Positions 1-5,984 of a stretch of 6,141 nt of DNA are shown piece after piece. Origin of the DNA: Candidatus Eiseniibacteriota bacterium (GTDB lineage: Bacteria > Eisenbacteria > RBG-16-71-46 > CAIMUX01 > VGJL01); the NCBI GenBank assembly GCA_014729455.1, contig WJJW01000086.1, positions 1-6,141 on the forward strand, read 5' to 3'. Below the pieces are notes generated by a model. That model was not told where the DNA came from. It was given only the letters and a program-made list of their open reading frames with translations, and did no database searches. The number at the start of each line of letters is the position of its first letter. Within the stretch, counting starts at the first letter, position 1. Made by a program: the position numbers and the translations under genes.

Positions 1-2
1 GG

Positions 3-2096
3 ATGGATCCGCGGCAGGTCGCGCCGATCGAGCTCGAGGTGGAACGGGAGATCGTGCGAACCCATCCCGACGTGCGCGACCTCGCCGGCTTCGCCCGGGA
101 ACGGGGTCTGCGGATCGCGCTCGTCTCCGACACCTACTTCCGCGCGGAGCAGCTCCGCGGCCTCGTCGATCTGGAAGCCGACTTCGTCCTCGCCTCGTGC
201 GAGCACGGCCTGTCCAAGCAGCAGGGCCTCCATCGGATCCTGATCGAGGAATCGGGGGTCCCGCCGTCGCGGATCCTGCACGTCGGCGACAACGAGGAAG
301 CCGACGTTCTCGGCGCGGAGACGTTCGGGATCGCGTCGCATTGGTTTCCCAAGAACCCGGAACCGTTCGACGCGATGATCGCCGCCGAGCTGCCGGAAAC
401 GACCCGCGAACGGAGCGACGCCGTTCTCGGCCCGGATCACGGATTGCATCACGTCCGGAGCCTGGCGATCCATGCCCATCGGGATCCCTACGAACGATGG
501 GGCGCGGGGATCCTCGGGCCGGTGGTCACCGGTTTCGGCGAATGGGCGGCCCGGCGATGCCGGGAGATCGACGCCCGGGCCGCGCTCTGCCTCATGCGCG
601 AGGGGCGCGTCCTCCAGGCGGTGCTGAACCGGGTCGATCCGTCGCTGGCGGCCGCGGAGGTCTACCTCTCCCGCTACGTCGTCCGCAAGGCGGCGATGGT
701 CCACGGCTCCGAAGAGGAGATCCGCGATTTCATCCGCCGGCCGAGCCGGCTCTCGCGAGACCGCCTGCTCGAGCAGCTCGGAATCCGGACGGATCATCCG
801 TGGAAGCGGCGGCCGGACGTCCTGCTCGACCCCGACGGGATCGACGCGTTGACCCGCCGGATCTGTGAAGACCCGAAGCTGCGGCGCCAGGTCGTCGCCT
901 CGAGCGCCCGGTGCCGCGCCGCGTTGCTCGCGCACCTCCGCCGCGCGTGCGGGGGGATCGAGCGCGGGACCGTCGCCGTGGTCGATCTGGGCTACCAGGG
1001 GACCATCCAGGGTGGGATCGAGAAGATCTTCGCCGCGGAGGGGATCCCTCTGCGGACCCACGGGCTGTATCTGGTGACGAACGACGGGGTCCATCGGACC
1101 CAGGCGACGGGTGCGCCGGCCGAGGGCTGGCTCGCGGAGAACGGTCAACCGGTCGCGCTGGCGCACAGCTTCGTCCGCTCCCCGGAGGTCTTCGAGCAGA
1201 GCCTGATGGCGGACTGCGGGACCACGCTCGGACACCGGCCGGACGGAGAGCCGATCCTCGACGAGTTCCGCATCCCCGCCGAGCAACGGGATCAGATCAC
1301 CGCGATCCAGCGCGGCCTGCTCACCTTCGCCGGGCTCTGGGGGGAGATTCGCGAGATCGGCCCGGACCAACCGTGCGATCGACTGCGGAGCTACTGCCGG
1401 GCGGTCTGCGTGCGCGCGGTCGCCCGGCCGAGCGAGCACGAGATCGGTCTCTTCGGAGCCTGGCGACACGACGAGAACTTCGGCTCGGAGAGCTCCCGCA
1501 CGTTGATCGAGCCGGTGGGTCTGGACCTCTGGGAAAGGGAACACCTCTCGGCCCATCAGATCGCGAGCCTCCCGTCCGACTGTCTCCACTGGCCGTTCGG
1601 GTTCGCGCGTTCGATCGGGATCGAGATCGCCGAGGCGGTCGCGGCGATCTACCTCCGCCGCGTCGATCCTTGCGCGTTCCAGTCGCGGCACGGCGAACGC
1701 CCCCTCGTGCTCTACTGGGATACCGGCCGCGGCTTCAACGCGGACGAGGCGGAGATCGTCTCCTACCGTCCGAACGAGGAGGGGAGGACCTGGATCCGCC
1801 TCACGATCGAGCTGCGGGAGCCGGCAGTCGGCGGCCTGGGGGTCTCGATCGGAGTCCCGGGCGAGATCCTGCGCCTGACCGGGGCGAAGATCCGTCGCGC
1901 GGACGACCCGGATCCCGCGCACGCGATCCGGCTTTCCCACGACCGGATCGCCAAGCGCGGCTACGAGCCCCTCCACGGCGATCTCTATCTCGTGCGGGAG
2001 GACCCCTCTCTGCTCGCGCTTCGCTCCGATCGGCTCGGGCGCTGGACCGGGCGCATCGACATCGATCTGTTCTTCGGTCTTTTCAAAGGAGAGTGA
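3..2096 (+). CDS. HAD-like hydrolase of surface-polysaccharide loci (COG5610-like), 5' partial
   Basis: The frame is open to the left window edge, so the ATG at 3 is probably internal. The usual HAD motif I (DxDxT type) is absent and should lie upstream. The visible HAD part (about residues 1-130) has motif II LVSDTYF (S42), a plausible motif III Lys (K72) and motif IV HVGDNEEAD (D96, D101). Residues about 160-420 resemble the second domain of large HAD proteins in polysaccharide loci. They include ILGPVVTGF, CLMREG at 196-201 (where relatives tend to have a RDG-type motif) and VVDLGYQGTIQ at 327-336. The last ~130 residues (from about 565, LYWDTGRGF) look beta-rich, like the accessory domain seen at the C-terminus of glycan-synthesis proteins. 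No signal peptide or membrane segment is visible, so it is probably cytoplasmic. The stop lies 1 nt before the methyltransferase start, implying co-transcription. The HAD assignment is fairly sure; the substrate is unknown and a role in glycan assembly is inferred. Confidence 0.75.
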   Translation: MDPRQVAPIELEVEREIVRTHPDVRDLAGFARERGLRIALVSDTYFRAEQLRGLVDLEADFVLASCEHGLSKQQGLHRILIEESGVPPSRILHVGDNEEADVLGAETFGIASHWFPKNPEPFDAMIAAELPETTRERSDAVLGPDHGLHHVRSLAIHAHRDPYERWGAGILGPVVTGFGEWAARRCREIDARAALCLMREGRVLQAVLNRVDPSLAAAEVYLSRYVVRKAAMVHGSEEEIRDFIRRPSRLSRDRLLEQLGIRTDHPWKRRPDVLLDPDGIDALTRRICEDPKLRRQVVASSARCRAALLAHLRRACGGIERGTVAVVDLGYQGTIQGGIEKIFAAEGIPLRTHGLYLVTNDGVHRTQATGAPAEGWLAENGQPVALAHSFVRSPEVFEQSLMADCGTTLGHRPDGEPILDEFRIPAEQRDQITAIQRGLLTFAGLWGEIREIGPDQPCDRLRSYCRAVCVRAVARPSEHEIGLFGAWRHDENFGSESSRTLIEPVGLDLWEREHLSAHQIASLPSDCLHWPFGFARSIGIEIAEAVAAIYLRRVDPCAFQSRHGERPLVLYWDTGRGFNADEAEIVSYRPNEEGRTWIRLTIELREPAVGGLGVSIGVPGEILRLTGAKIRRADDPDPAHAIRLSHDRIAKRGYEPLHGDLYLVREDPSLLALRSDRLGRWTGRIDIDLFFGLFKGE
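2085..2093 (+). promoter_or_regulatory. Strong ribosome binding site for the methyltransferase gene
   Basis: AAAGGAGAG ends 4 nt before the ATG at 2098 and lies inside the last codons of the upstream gene. It fixes the methyltransferase start and suggests efficient initiation coupled to translation of the preceding gene. Confidence 0.75.
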
Positions 2097-2097
2097 C

Positions 2098-2907
2098 ATG
2101 GCGGACATGCTCATCCACTCCATGGCGGAGCACGCGGGGATCCTGCTCCCGGCGCTGCGGATCTCTGGAGCGAAGGAAATCGTCGAGATCGGATCCGAGT
2201 ACGGAACGATGACCCGGCTCCTGCTCGAGTGGACCCGGAGCCGGGATGGCAGGCTGATCGCGGTCGATCCGTCCCCCTCCCGCGAGGCGGAGGATCTCTT
2301 TGCCAGCGAGCCGAACGCCGAGCTGGTGCGGGCGCGGAGCCTGGATGTCCTCGACGGAATCGATGCCGACGCGTACCTGGTGGACGGGGATCACAACTAC
2401 TACACGGTCCTCAACGAGTCGACGAAGATCTGGGAGCGGACCCGGACGAACGGAAGGCCGTTCCTGGTCTTCTACCACGACGTCTCCTGGCCGTGGGGAC
2501 GGCGGGATCTCTACTACGATCCCCCCTCGATTCCCGCGGAGCACCGCCACTCGCACACGTGGGATCGCGGGGTGACGCTGGACGATCCCGGAACGATCGA
2601 CGGAGGGTTCCGGGGGATGGGTTCGTGGGCCTGCGCCCTCCAGGAGGGAGGCCCGCGCAACGGCGTCCTCACCGCGATCGAGGATTTCCTGGTCGGCAAG
2701 GAGGAAGAGCTCGGGTGGATCTGCGTTCCCGCGGTCTTCGGACTGGGAGCGTTGTTCTCGCTGCAGGCTCCCTGGCTCCGGGAGATGGCCGCCCATCTGC
2801 TCCCGTACCATCAGAACCCTCTCCTGGAGCGGCTCGAGCGCAACCGCCTCGAGTGCTACCTGAACGTGATCGCCTGGCAGGACCGGTGGAATGAAAAGGC
2901 CGCTTGA
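2098..2907 (+). CDS. Class I SAM-dependent methyltransferase, DGDH type
   Basis: A 269-residue protein with a Rossmann-type methyltransferase core. Motif I is IVEIGSEYGTMTRLL (residues 28-42, glycine-rich SAM loop) and the acidic end of strand 2 is AVDPSPS (D57). LVDGDHNYY at 94-102 follows the pattern of the Methyltransf_24/CmcI-like group, where Asp and His residues often serve metal or substrate binding. A second His-Asp pair, FYHDVSWPWGRRD (H127, D128), may complete that site. Members of this group often O-methylate sugars or small molecules; here the glycan neighbours favour a sugar substrate, which is inference. The start is set by a strong ribosome binding site. The 3' end overlaps the next gene by 17 nt. 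No membrane segment is seen, so it should be cytosolic. Methyltransferase class is sure; substrate is not. Confidence 0.85.
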   Translation: MADMLIHSMAEHAGILLPALRISGAKEIVEIGSEYGTMTRLLLEWTRSRDGRLIAVDPSPSREAEDLFASEPNAELVRARSLDVLDGIDADAYLVDGDHNYYTVLNESTKIWERTRTNGRPFLVFYHDVSWPWGRRDLYYDPPSIPAEHRHSHTWDRGVTLDDPGTIDGGFRGMGSWACALQEGGPRNGVLTAIEDFLVGKEEELGWICVPAVFGLGALFSLQAPWLREMAAHLLPYHQNPLLERLERNRLECYLNVIAWQDRWNEKAA

Positions 2908-4396
2908 ACGGGCGATCGACCTCCACCGGAAGGGGAAGCTCAGCCGGGCGGAACGCGCGTACCGGTCGCTCCTGGACGAAGACCCGGACGACCCCGCGGT
3001 CCTCGGTTCCCTCGGTCGGCTCCGCCTGCAGCGGGGCGATGCCGGGGAGGCGGCATCGTTCCTGGTGCGGGCCGTGCGGGCGGCTCCCACGGCGGCCTCC
3101 CATCACGAGCTCCTTGCCCATGCGTACCGGAAGCTCGGCAACCTGGACCTCGCCGTCGGGGAGTACCGGCTGGCATTGCGCTGCGGCGCTCCGCACTCCC
3201 GCTGCGGCAACGCCCTGGGGCGGCTGCTCCTTGATCGGGGAGAGCCCTTCGCGGCGCTGGAGGTGTTCCTCGACTCCGTCAAGGAGAGCCCGGGAGTCGA
3301 GGCGACCTGGCTGAACCTCTCGATCGCCCTCAACCGGATCGGGGATCACGGACGCGCGATCGAGGTCTGCGAGCGGATCCTCGCGCAGGATCGCGGCAAC
3401 CGGGCCGCGCTGACGAACCTGGGAATGGCCTACCGCGGGCTCGGGAGACGCGCGGAGGCGAAGGAAGCGTTCCAGCGGGCCGGCGACTTCGCGCAGGCGC
3501 AGTTCAATCTCGGCTACCTGTTCCTCCAGGTGGACGATCTCGCGCGCGGGTTCCCCCTCTGCGAGCGGAGGCGCGAGATCTCCGGGGTCGCCCCGGAGGT
3601 CGAGGCTCCCGAGTGGACGGACGGCCCGGCTCCCGGAGGAACGCTGGCGGTGATCCCGGAACAGGGGCTCGGCGACACGATCCTGATGAGTCGGTTCTTC
3701 CCCGAGCTGCTGGGTCGCTTCGATCGCGTCGTCTCCCGGGTCCCGCGCCCGCTCTCGCGCCTGGTCGGGACGATCTCCGAGGATCTGGAGGTCGTCACGG
3801 ACCTCGCCGGGCTCGAGGTCGACGTCTGGTGCCGGTCGATGAGCCTCCCGTACCTGCTGGGAGTGGATACGATCGACCGGATCCCCTCCGCGGACCCGTT
3901 CCGCCTCTCGGAAAGCAGGAAAGAGCCGGGCCCGTTGCGGATCGGGCTGAACTGGGCCGGGAACCCGCGGTTCCCGTACGACGCCGTCCGGTCGACCCGG
4001 TTGGAGGAGCTTTCGCTGTTGCTGAAGGCTCCCGGCGTCGAGTGGGTCTCGCTGCACAAGGGGCACCGGGAGCGGGAGGCGGAGGAGCACGGACTTCCCC
4101 AGCCGCTCTGCCACGCCCACGACTTCTACGACACCGCTCTGGTGATCCGGAACCTCGACCTGGTCGTTTCCACCGAGACGGCGATCCCAAACCTCTCCGC
4201 GGCGCTCGGGGTGCCGACCTGCGTGCTGACGACCCTCGACCCCGACTGGCGATGGGGAAGCTGGTACCCCTCCGCCGAGATCTGCCGCCAGGACGAGCCG
4301 GGCAACTGGTACGGCGCGATCGCCCGGGCTCTCGAGGCGATCCGCCGGATGCAGGAGGAGACCGGCCGGAGCGATCCCGCCGCCGAGGCGGCCTGA
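2891..4396 (+). CDS. TPR-repeat protein with C-terminal glycosyltransferase-like domain
   Basis: A 501-residue two-part protein. Residues about 5-225 form roughly six tetratricopeptide repeats (helical pairs with the AxxxYRxAL and NLGxxYRxLG patterns), a protein-binding scaffold. Residues about 250-490 resemble the GT-B domain often fused to TPRs and related to LPS heptosyltransferases. Features include LAVIPEQGLGDTILMSRFF (252-270, Gly-rich loop before the first helix), IGLNWAGNP near 350, R367-S368, DFYDTA (411-416), the NLDLVVSTETAIPNLSAALG stretch (421 onward) and DPDWRWG (450-456). Relatives usually carry a V-D-T-x-x-A-H-L motif where this protein has STETAIPNL, so the His is replaced by N434. 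The ATG at 2891 has a modest GGTGGA site and overlaps the methyltransferase gene by 17 nt, suggesting translational coupling. A likely role is cytosolic transfer of a sugar to a protein or glycan carrier, possibly flagellin given the adjacent flagellar operon; this is inference. Domain calls are solid, donor and acceptor unknown. Confidence 0.8.
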   Translation: MKRPLERAIDLHRKGKLSRAERAYRSLLDEDPDDPAVLGSLGRLRLQRGDAGEAASFLVRAVRAAPTAASHHELLAHAYRKLGNLDLAVGEYRLALRCGAPHSRCGNALGRLLLDRGEPFAALEVFLDSVKESPGVEATWLNLSIALNRIGDHGRAIEVCERILAQDRGNRAALTNLGMAYRGLGRRAEAKEAFQRAGDFAQAQFNLGYLFLQVDDLARGFPLCERRREISGVAPEVEAPEWTDGPAPGGTLAVIPEQGLGDTILMSRFFPELLGRFDRVVSRVPRPLSRLVGTISEDLEVVTDLAGLEVDVWCRSMSLPYLLGVDTIDRIPSADPFRLSESRKEPGPLRIGLNWAGNPRFPYDAVRSTRLEELSLLLKAPGVEWVSLHKGHREREAEEHGLPQPLCHAHDFYDTALVIRNLDLVVSTETAIPNLSAALGVPTCVLTTLDPDWRWGSWYPSAEICRQDEPGNWYGAIARALEAIRRMQEETGRSDPAAEAA

Positions 4397-4407
4397 GCCG
4401 TCCGCAC

Positions 4408-4424
4408 CGATCTTCCCGATCTTC
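4408..4424 (+). repeat. Short tandem direct repeat CGATCTTC x2
   Basis: Two identical 8-mers, CGATCTTC at 4408-4415 and 4417-4424, lie 9 bp apart just after the TPR-glycosyltransferase stop. They could be a binding site for a dimeric regulator or a chance feature of GATC-rich DNA. No function can be assigned. Confidence 0.35.
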
Positions 4425-4428
4425 GAGG

Positions 4429-4469
4429 ACCGGAAGGGTACGCCGCGTGCTTCGGCAGACTCTTCCGGT
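4429..4469. repeat. Inverted repeat, possible activator site or hairpin upstream of flgB
   Basis: ACCGGAAG (4429-4436) and its perfect complement CTTCCGGT (4462-4469) flank a 25-nt spacer that itself contains a nested GCCG/CGGC pair (4442-4445, 4453-4456). No T-run follows the right arm, so it is not a standard intrinsic terminator. The arms are about 33 bp apart (three helical turns) and lie roughly 165-205 bp upstream of the predicted start of the sigma-54 transcript. That fits an enhancer position for an NtrC-family activator, although the same element could act as an RNA hairpin ending the upstream transcript. Confidence 0.35.
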
Positions 4470-4505
4470 TCGACCGTTCCAGCCGGCTCCTCGATCGGCG
4501 GATCG

Positions 4506-4535
4506 GGCGCGTCGCGCCTCCGAGCGCCGCCGCTC
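4506..4535. repeat. Two adjacent short palindromes
   Basis: GGCGCG-T-CGCGCC (4506-4518) is a perfect 6-bp palindrome around one base. GAGCG-CCGC-CGCTC (4522-4535) is a 5-bp hairpin directly after it. Both lie between the glycan genes and the flagellar promoter. In DNA this GC-rich such symmetry can arise by chance, so a regulatory role is only a possibility. Confidence 0.25.
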
Positions 4536-4606
4536 CGCGGCCCGGAACACGCTGGCGATCAATCGACTAGATCCCCGCCGCGATTCCTCTCGTCGAGGAA
4601 GGCCGT

Positions 4607-4625
4607 CTGGTACGCCGGTTGCATC
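4607..4625 (+). promoter_or_regulatory. Sigma-54 (RpoN) -24/-12 promoter of the flagellar operon
   Basis: CTGGTACGCCGGTTGCATC matches the sigma-54 consensus TGGCAC-N5-TTGCW with one change (T for C) in the -24 box. The invariant GG (4609-4610) and GC (4621-4622) are separated by exactly 10 bp, as required. Counting from the -12 C puts the transcript start near 4634, giving a leader of about 24 nt that holds the flgB ribosome binding site. Sigma-54 promoters need an NtrC-family activator bound upstream and are a known mode of control for basal-body operons in many flagellated bacteria. Confidence 0.8.
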
Positions 4626-4646
4626 CATCTGACGGACGGACGGCAG

Positions 4647-4657
4647 AGGGAGGGGAG
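4647..4657 (+). promoter_or_regulatory. Ribosome binding site that fixes the flgB start
   Basis: The purine run AGGGAGGGGAG sits immediately before the ATG at 4658, with GGAGG four bases upstream. It supports ATG 4658 over the in-frame TTG at 4619, which lies inside the -12 box and upstream of the predicted transcript start. Confidence 0.75.
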
Positions 4658-4954
4658 ATGATCCAAGCGTTGTTCGGAACCTCATCGATGGCGAGCAAGC
4701 TCCGGCGCGGTCTGGACGAGACGATGTCGGTCCATCGATCGATCGCCGACCGGATCGCCACGGCCCGGAACGCGAGCTCCGAGAGCGGCTTCTCCGAAGC
4801 GCTCCAGGCGGGCGAAAGGGCGCAGCGAACCGAGAAGGATCTCGTCGAGGACATGAGCCTCCTGGCGGACACCACGATCCGCTACGAAGTCGAGGCGCGC
4901 CTGCTGCGCGGAGCGTACTCCTCCATCCGGAAGGCGATCGGTCGCGATGGCTAG
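4658..4954 (+). CDS. flgB: Flagellar basal-body rod protein FlgB, short divergent form
   Basis: FlgB is a proximal-rod subunit of the flagellar basal body, exported by the flagellar type III system and assembled in the periplasm. This 98-residue protein is shorter than the usual 130-140. Its N-terminal helix (LRRGLDETMSVHRSIADRIATA, about 15-36) aligns with the place where family members carry an ANNIANADTPGYK-type signature. Here both Asn positions and the TPGY turn are lost, replaced by IADRIATARNASSESGF. The C-terminal helix (EKDLVEDMSLLADTTIRYEVEARLLRGAYSSIRKAI) matches the family pattern of a helix ending in YxxxxxLLxxxxxxxRxAI. About 40 residues between the two helices appear to be missing. 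Identity rests on the helix pattern, the position directly before flgC and the flagellar promoter. The gene overlaps the likely flgC start by 8 nt. A diverged rod paralogue is the main alternative. Confidence 0.75.
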   Translation: MIQALFGTSSMASKLRRGLDETMSVHRSIADRIATARNASSESGFSEALQAGERAQRTEKDLVEDMSLLADTTIRYEVEARLLRGAYSSIRKAIGRDG

Positions 4955-5384
4955 CCCGGCGTCGCCATCAGGGGGCGGGAATGCCGGCATTGAGCGGGCG
5001 AAGGTGCTGATGCCGTCCCTCGCGCGGAGCGCGGAGGGGATGGCCGTCCAGGCGAAGTTCATGGAGATCATCGCCGCGAACATCGCCAACGCCCAGACCA
5101 CGAAGACCCCGGAAGGAACTGCCTACCGCCGGCAGGTCGGCACTTGCGAGGTCGATCCCGAGACCGGGAGGGTCTCGATCCGGGTCGACGCGGATCCCCG
5201 GCCGGGGCGGCTCGTCTACGATCCCGGCCACCCTGACGCCGACGAGAAGGGGTTCGTCGAGCGGCCGAACGTCGACGTGACCTCGGAGATGGTCGACCTG
5301 ATGCTCGCGCGGCGCCTCCACGAGGCGAACGCCGTGGTCTTCAAGGCGGCGAAGAGCATGCTCCGCCGCGCGCTCGAGATCTAG
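4947..5384 (+). CDS. flgC: Flagellar basal-body rod protein FlgC
   Basis: FlgC is a proximal-rod subunit exported through the flagellar secretion apparatus. The family N-terminal signature is present as EIIAANIANAQTTKTPEGTAYRRQV (residues 40-64). Further hallmarks are VYDPGHPDAD (90-98), GFVERPNVDV (PNV at 107-109) and the C-terminal EMVDLMLARRLHEANAVVFKAAKSMLRRALEI, close to the EMxxLxxAxRxYEAN...K family pattern. The open frame gives 145 residues from ATG 4947, which overlaps flgB. That start adds about 20 Gly/Ser/Pro-rich residues before the canonical N-terminus. GTG 5004 or ATG 5010, with GGGCGAAGG nearby, would give a product of more typical length. No cleaved signal peptide is seen, as expected for a flagellar export substrate. 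Product certain; exact start uncertain. Confidence 0.93.
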   Translation: MASPASPSGGGNAGIERAKVLMPSLARSAEGMAVQAKFMEIIAANIANAQTTKTPEGTAYRRQVGTCEVDPETGRVSIRVDADPRPGRLVYDPGHPDADEKGFVERPNVDVTSEMVDLMLARRLHEANAVVFKAAKSMLRRALEI

Positions 5385-5393
5385 GGGAGGAGA
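5384..5393 (+). promoter_or_regulatory. Ribosome binding site of the small protein gene
   Basis: GGGGAGGAGA lies just after the flgC stop and 5 nt before ATG 5399. It is one of the strongest such sites in the window and supports the downstream small frame as a real translated gene. Confidence 0.7.
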
Positions 5394-5398
5394 GAACC

Positions 5399-5662
5399 AT
5401 GAACATCCAAGGCCCGATCCCGCCCCGCCCGCCGATCGATCCGCCCTCCGCTTCCGGCGGGAGACGGCGGGAGCCGTCCCCTCCCGACGAAACGGGCCGC
5501 GAGGCCGCGGCGAACCCGTCCCTGTGGAGCCGCCTGACCCCGGAAGAGAGGGAGTACTTCGCACAGATCGCGGAGCTGGGGCCGCTGACTTACGGGCCGG
5601 GACGGACGGACGCCTCGACCCTCGGTCACCCGACCGGGCAGCGGATCGACGTCCGGGGCTGA
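5399..5662 (+). CDS. Unrecognised 87-residue proline-rich protein in the flagellar operon
   Basis: I do not recognise this protein. The first 40 residues are low in order and rich in Pro, Gly and Arg (PPRPPIDPPSASGGRRREPSPP). The second half begins LWSRLTPEEREYFAQIAELGPLTYGPGR (43-70), which looks like a compact helix and turn with the strongest sign of conservation, and the protein ends in QRIDVRG. No signal peptide, membrane segment or cysteine is visible. A strong ribosome binding site, a 14-nt gap from flgC and a 4-nt gap to fliE place it firmly inside the operon. A part in early rod or MS-ring assembly, or in export, is possible by context alone. Base composition and frame usage match its neighbours, so it looks genuine. 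Confidence 0.75.
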   Translation: MNIQGPIPPRPPIDPPSASGGRRREPSPPDETGREAAANPSLWSRLTPEEREYFAQIAELGPLTYGPGRTDASTLGHPTGQRIDVRG

Positions 5663-5666
5663 GCCG

Positions 5667-5966
5667 ATGAGCGAAGCGATCCGGCCCGGCCAGAGCATCC
5701 TCCGGCGAGGCGACATTCTCCCCGAGCGGGTCTCCCCCCGCGGGGACGGTCTCGACTTCTCGGATCTCCTGAAGAAGGCGATCAACGACGCCTCCGATCT
5801 ACAGGCCGACGCGAAAGGGCTGATCGAGGCGTTCCTGCGCGGCGAGCCGGTCGAGATCCACCAGCTCATGGCCGCGGCCGAGGAAGCCTCCCTCTCCCTC
5901 GAGCTCCTCGTGGAGCTGCGCAACAAACTGACCGACGCGTACCGAACGATCATGACCCTTCAGTAG
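5667..5966 (+). CDS. fliE: Flagellar hook-basal body complex protein FliE
   Basis: FliE sits between the MS ring and the proximal rod and is among the first substrates exported during basal-body assembly. This 99-residue protein is close to the usual length of about 100-110. It shows the family features DFSDLLKKAINDASDLQADAKGLIEAFLRGEPVEIHQLMAAAEEASLSLELLVELRNKLTDAYRTIMTLQ: a helix with FxxLLxxAI, the G-E-x-x-x-I/L-H motif (59-65) and the C-terminal RNKLxxAYxxIM (85-96). The N-terminal 25 residues are variable. The start at 5667 follows the previous stop by 4 nt with only a weak ribosome site, so translational coupling is likely. Very sure of the identity. Confidence 0.95.
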   Translation: MSEAIRPGQSILRRGDILPERVSPRGDGLDFSDLLKKAINDASDLQADAKGLIEAFLRGEPVEIHQLMAAAEEASLSLELLVELRNKLTDAYRTIMTLQ

Positions 5967-5984
5967 GAGCGAGCCGGGACCCCT

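Noticed and set aside
911..2212. 433-codon forward frame inside the HAD gene
   Set aside because: Arg/Pro/Gly-rich out-of-frame translation of a gene with clear domain motifs in the other frame.
2669..4120. Long antisense open frame of 483 codons
   Set aside because: It mirrors the methyltransferase and TPR-glycosyltransferase genes, is Arg/Pro-rich low-complexity sequence, and has no recognisable domain. Such frames are common in very GC-rich DNA.
4397..4470. Intrinsic terminator after the glycosyltransferase gene
   Set aside because: The hairpin at 4429-4469 has a long loop and no T-run follows, so a rho-independent terminator cannot be supported.
4631..4642. Triple GACG run in the flgB leader
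   Set aside because: Only three units of four bases; most likely chance in GC-rich DNA, with no known function.
4619..4657. TTG start at 4619 giving a 111-residue FlgB
   Set aside because: The TTG is part of the -12 box and lies upstream of the predicted transcript start; ATG 4658 has a strong ribosome site.
3795..4685. Antisense frame crossing the intergenic region
   Set aside because: Low-complexity Arg/Ser/Pro translation that crosses the sigma-54 promoter, with no motif.
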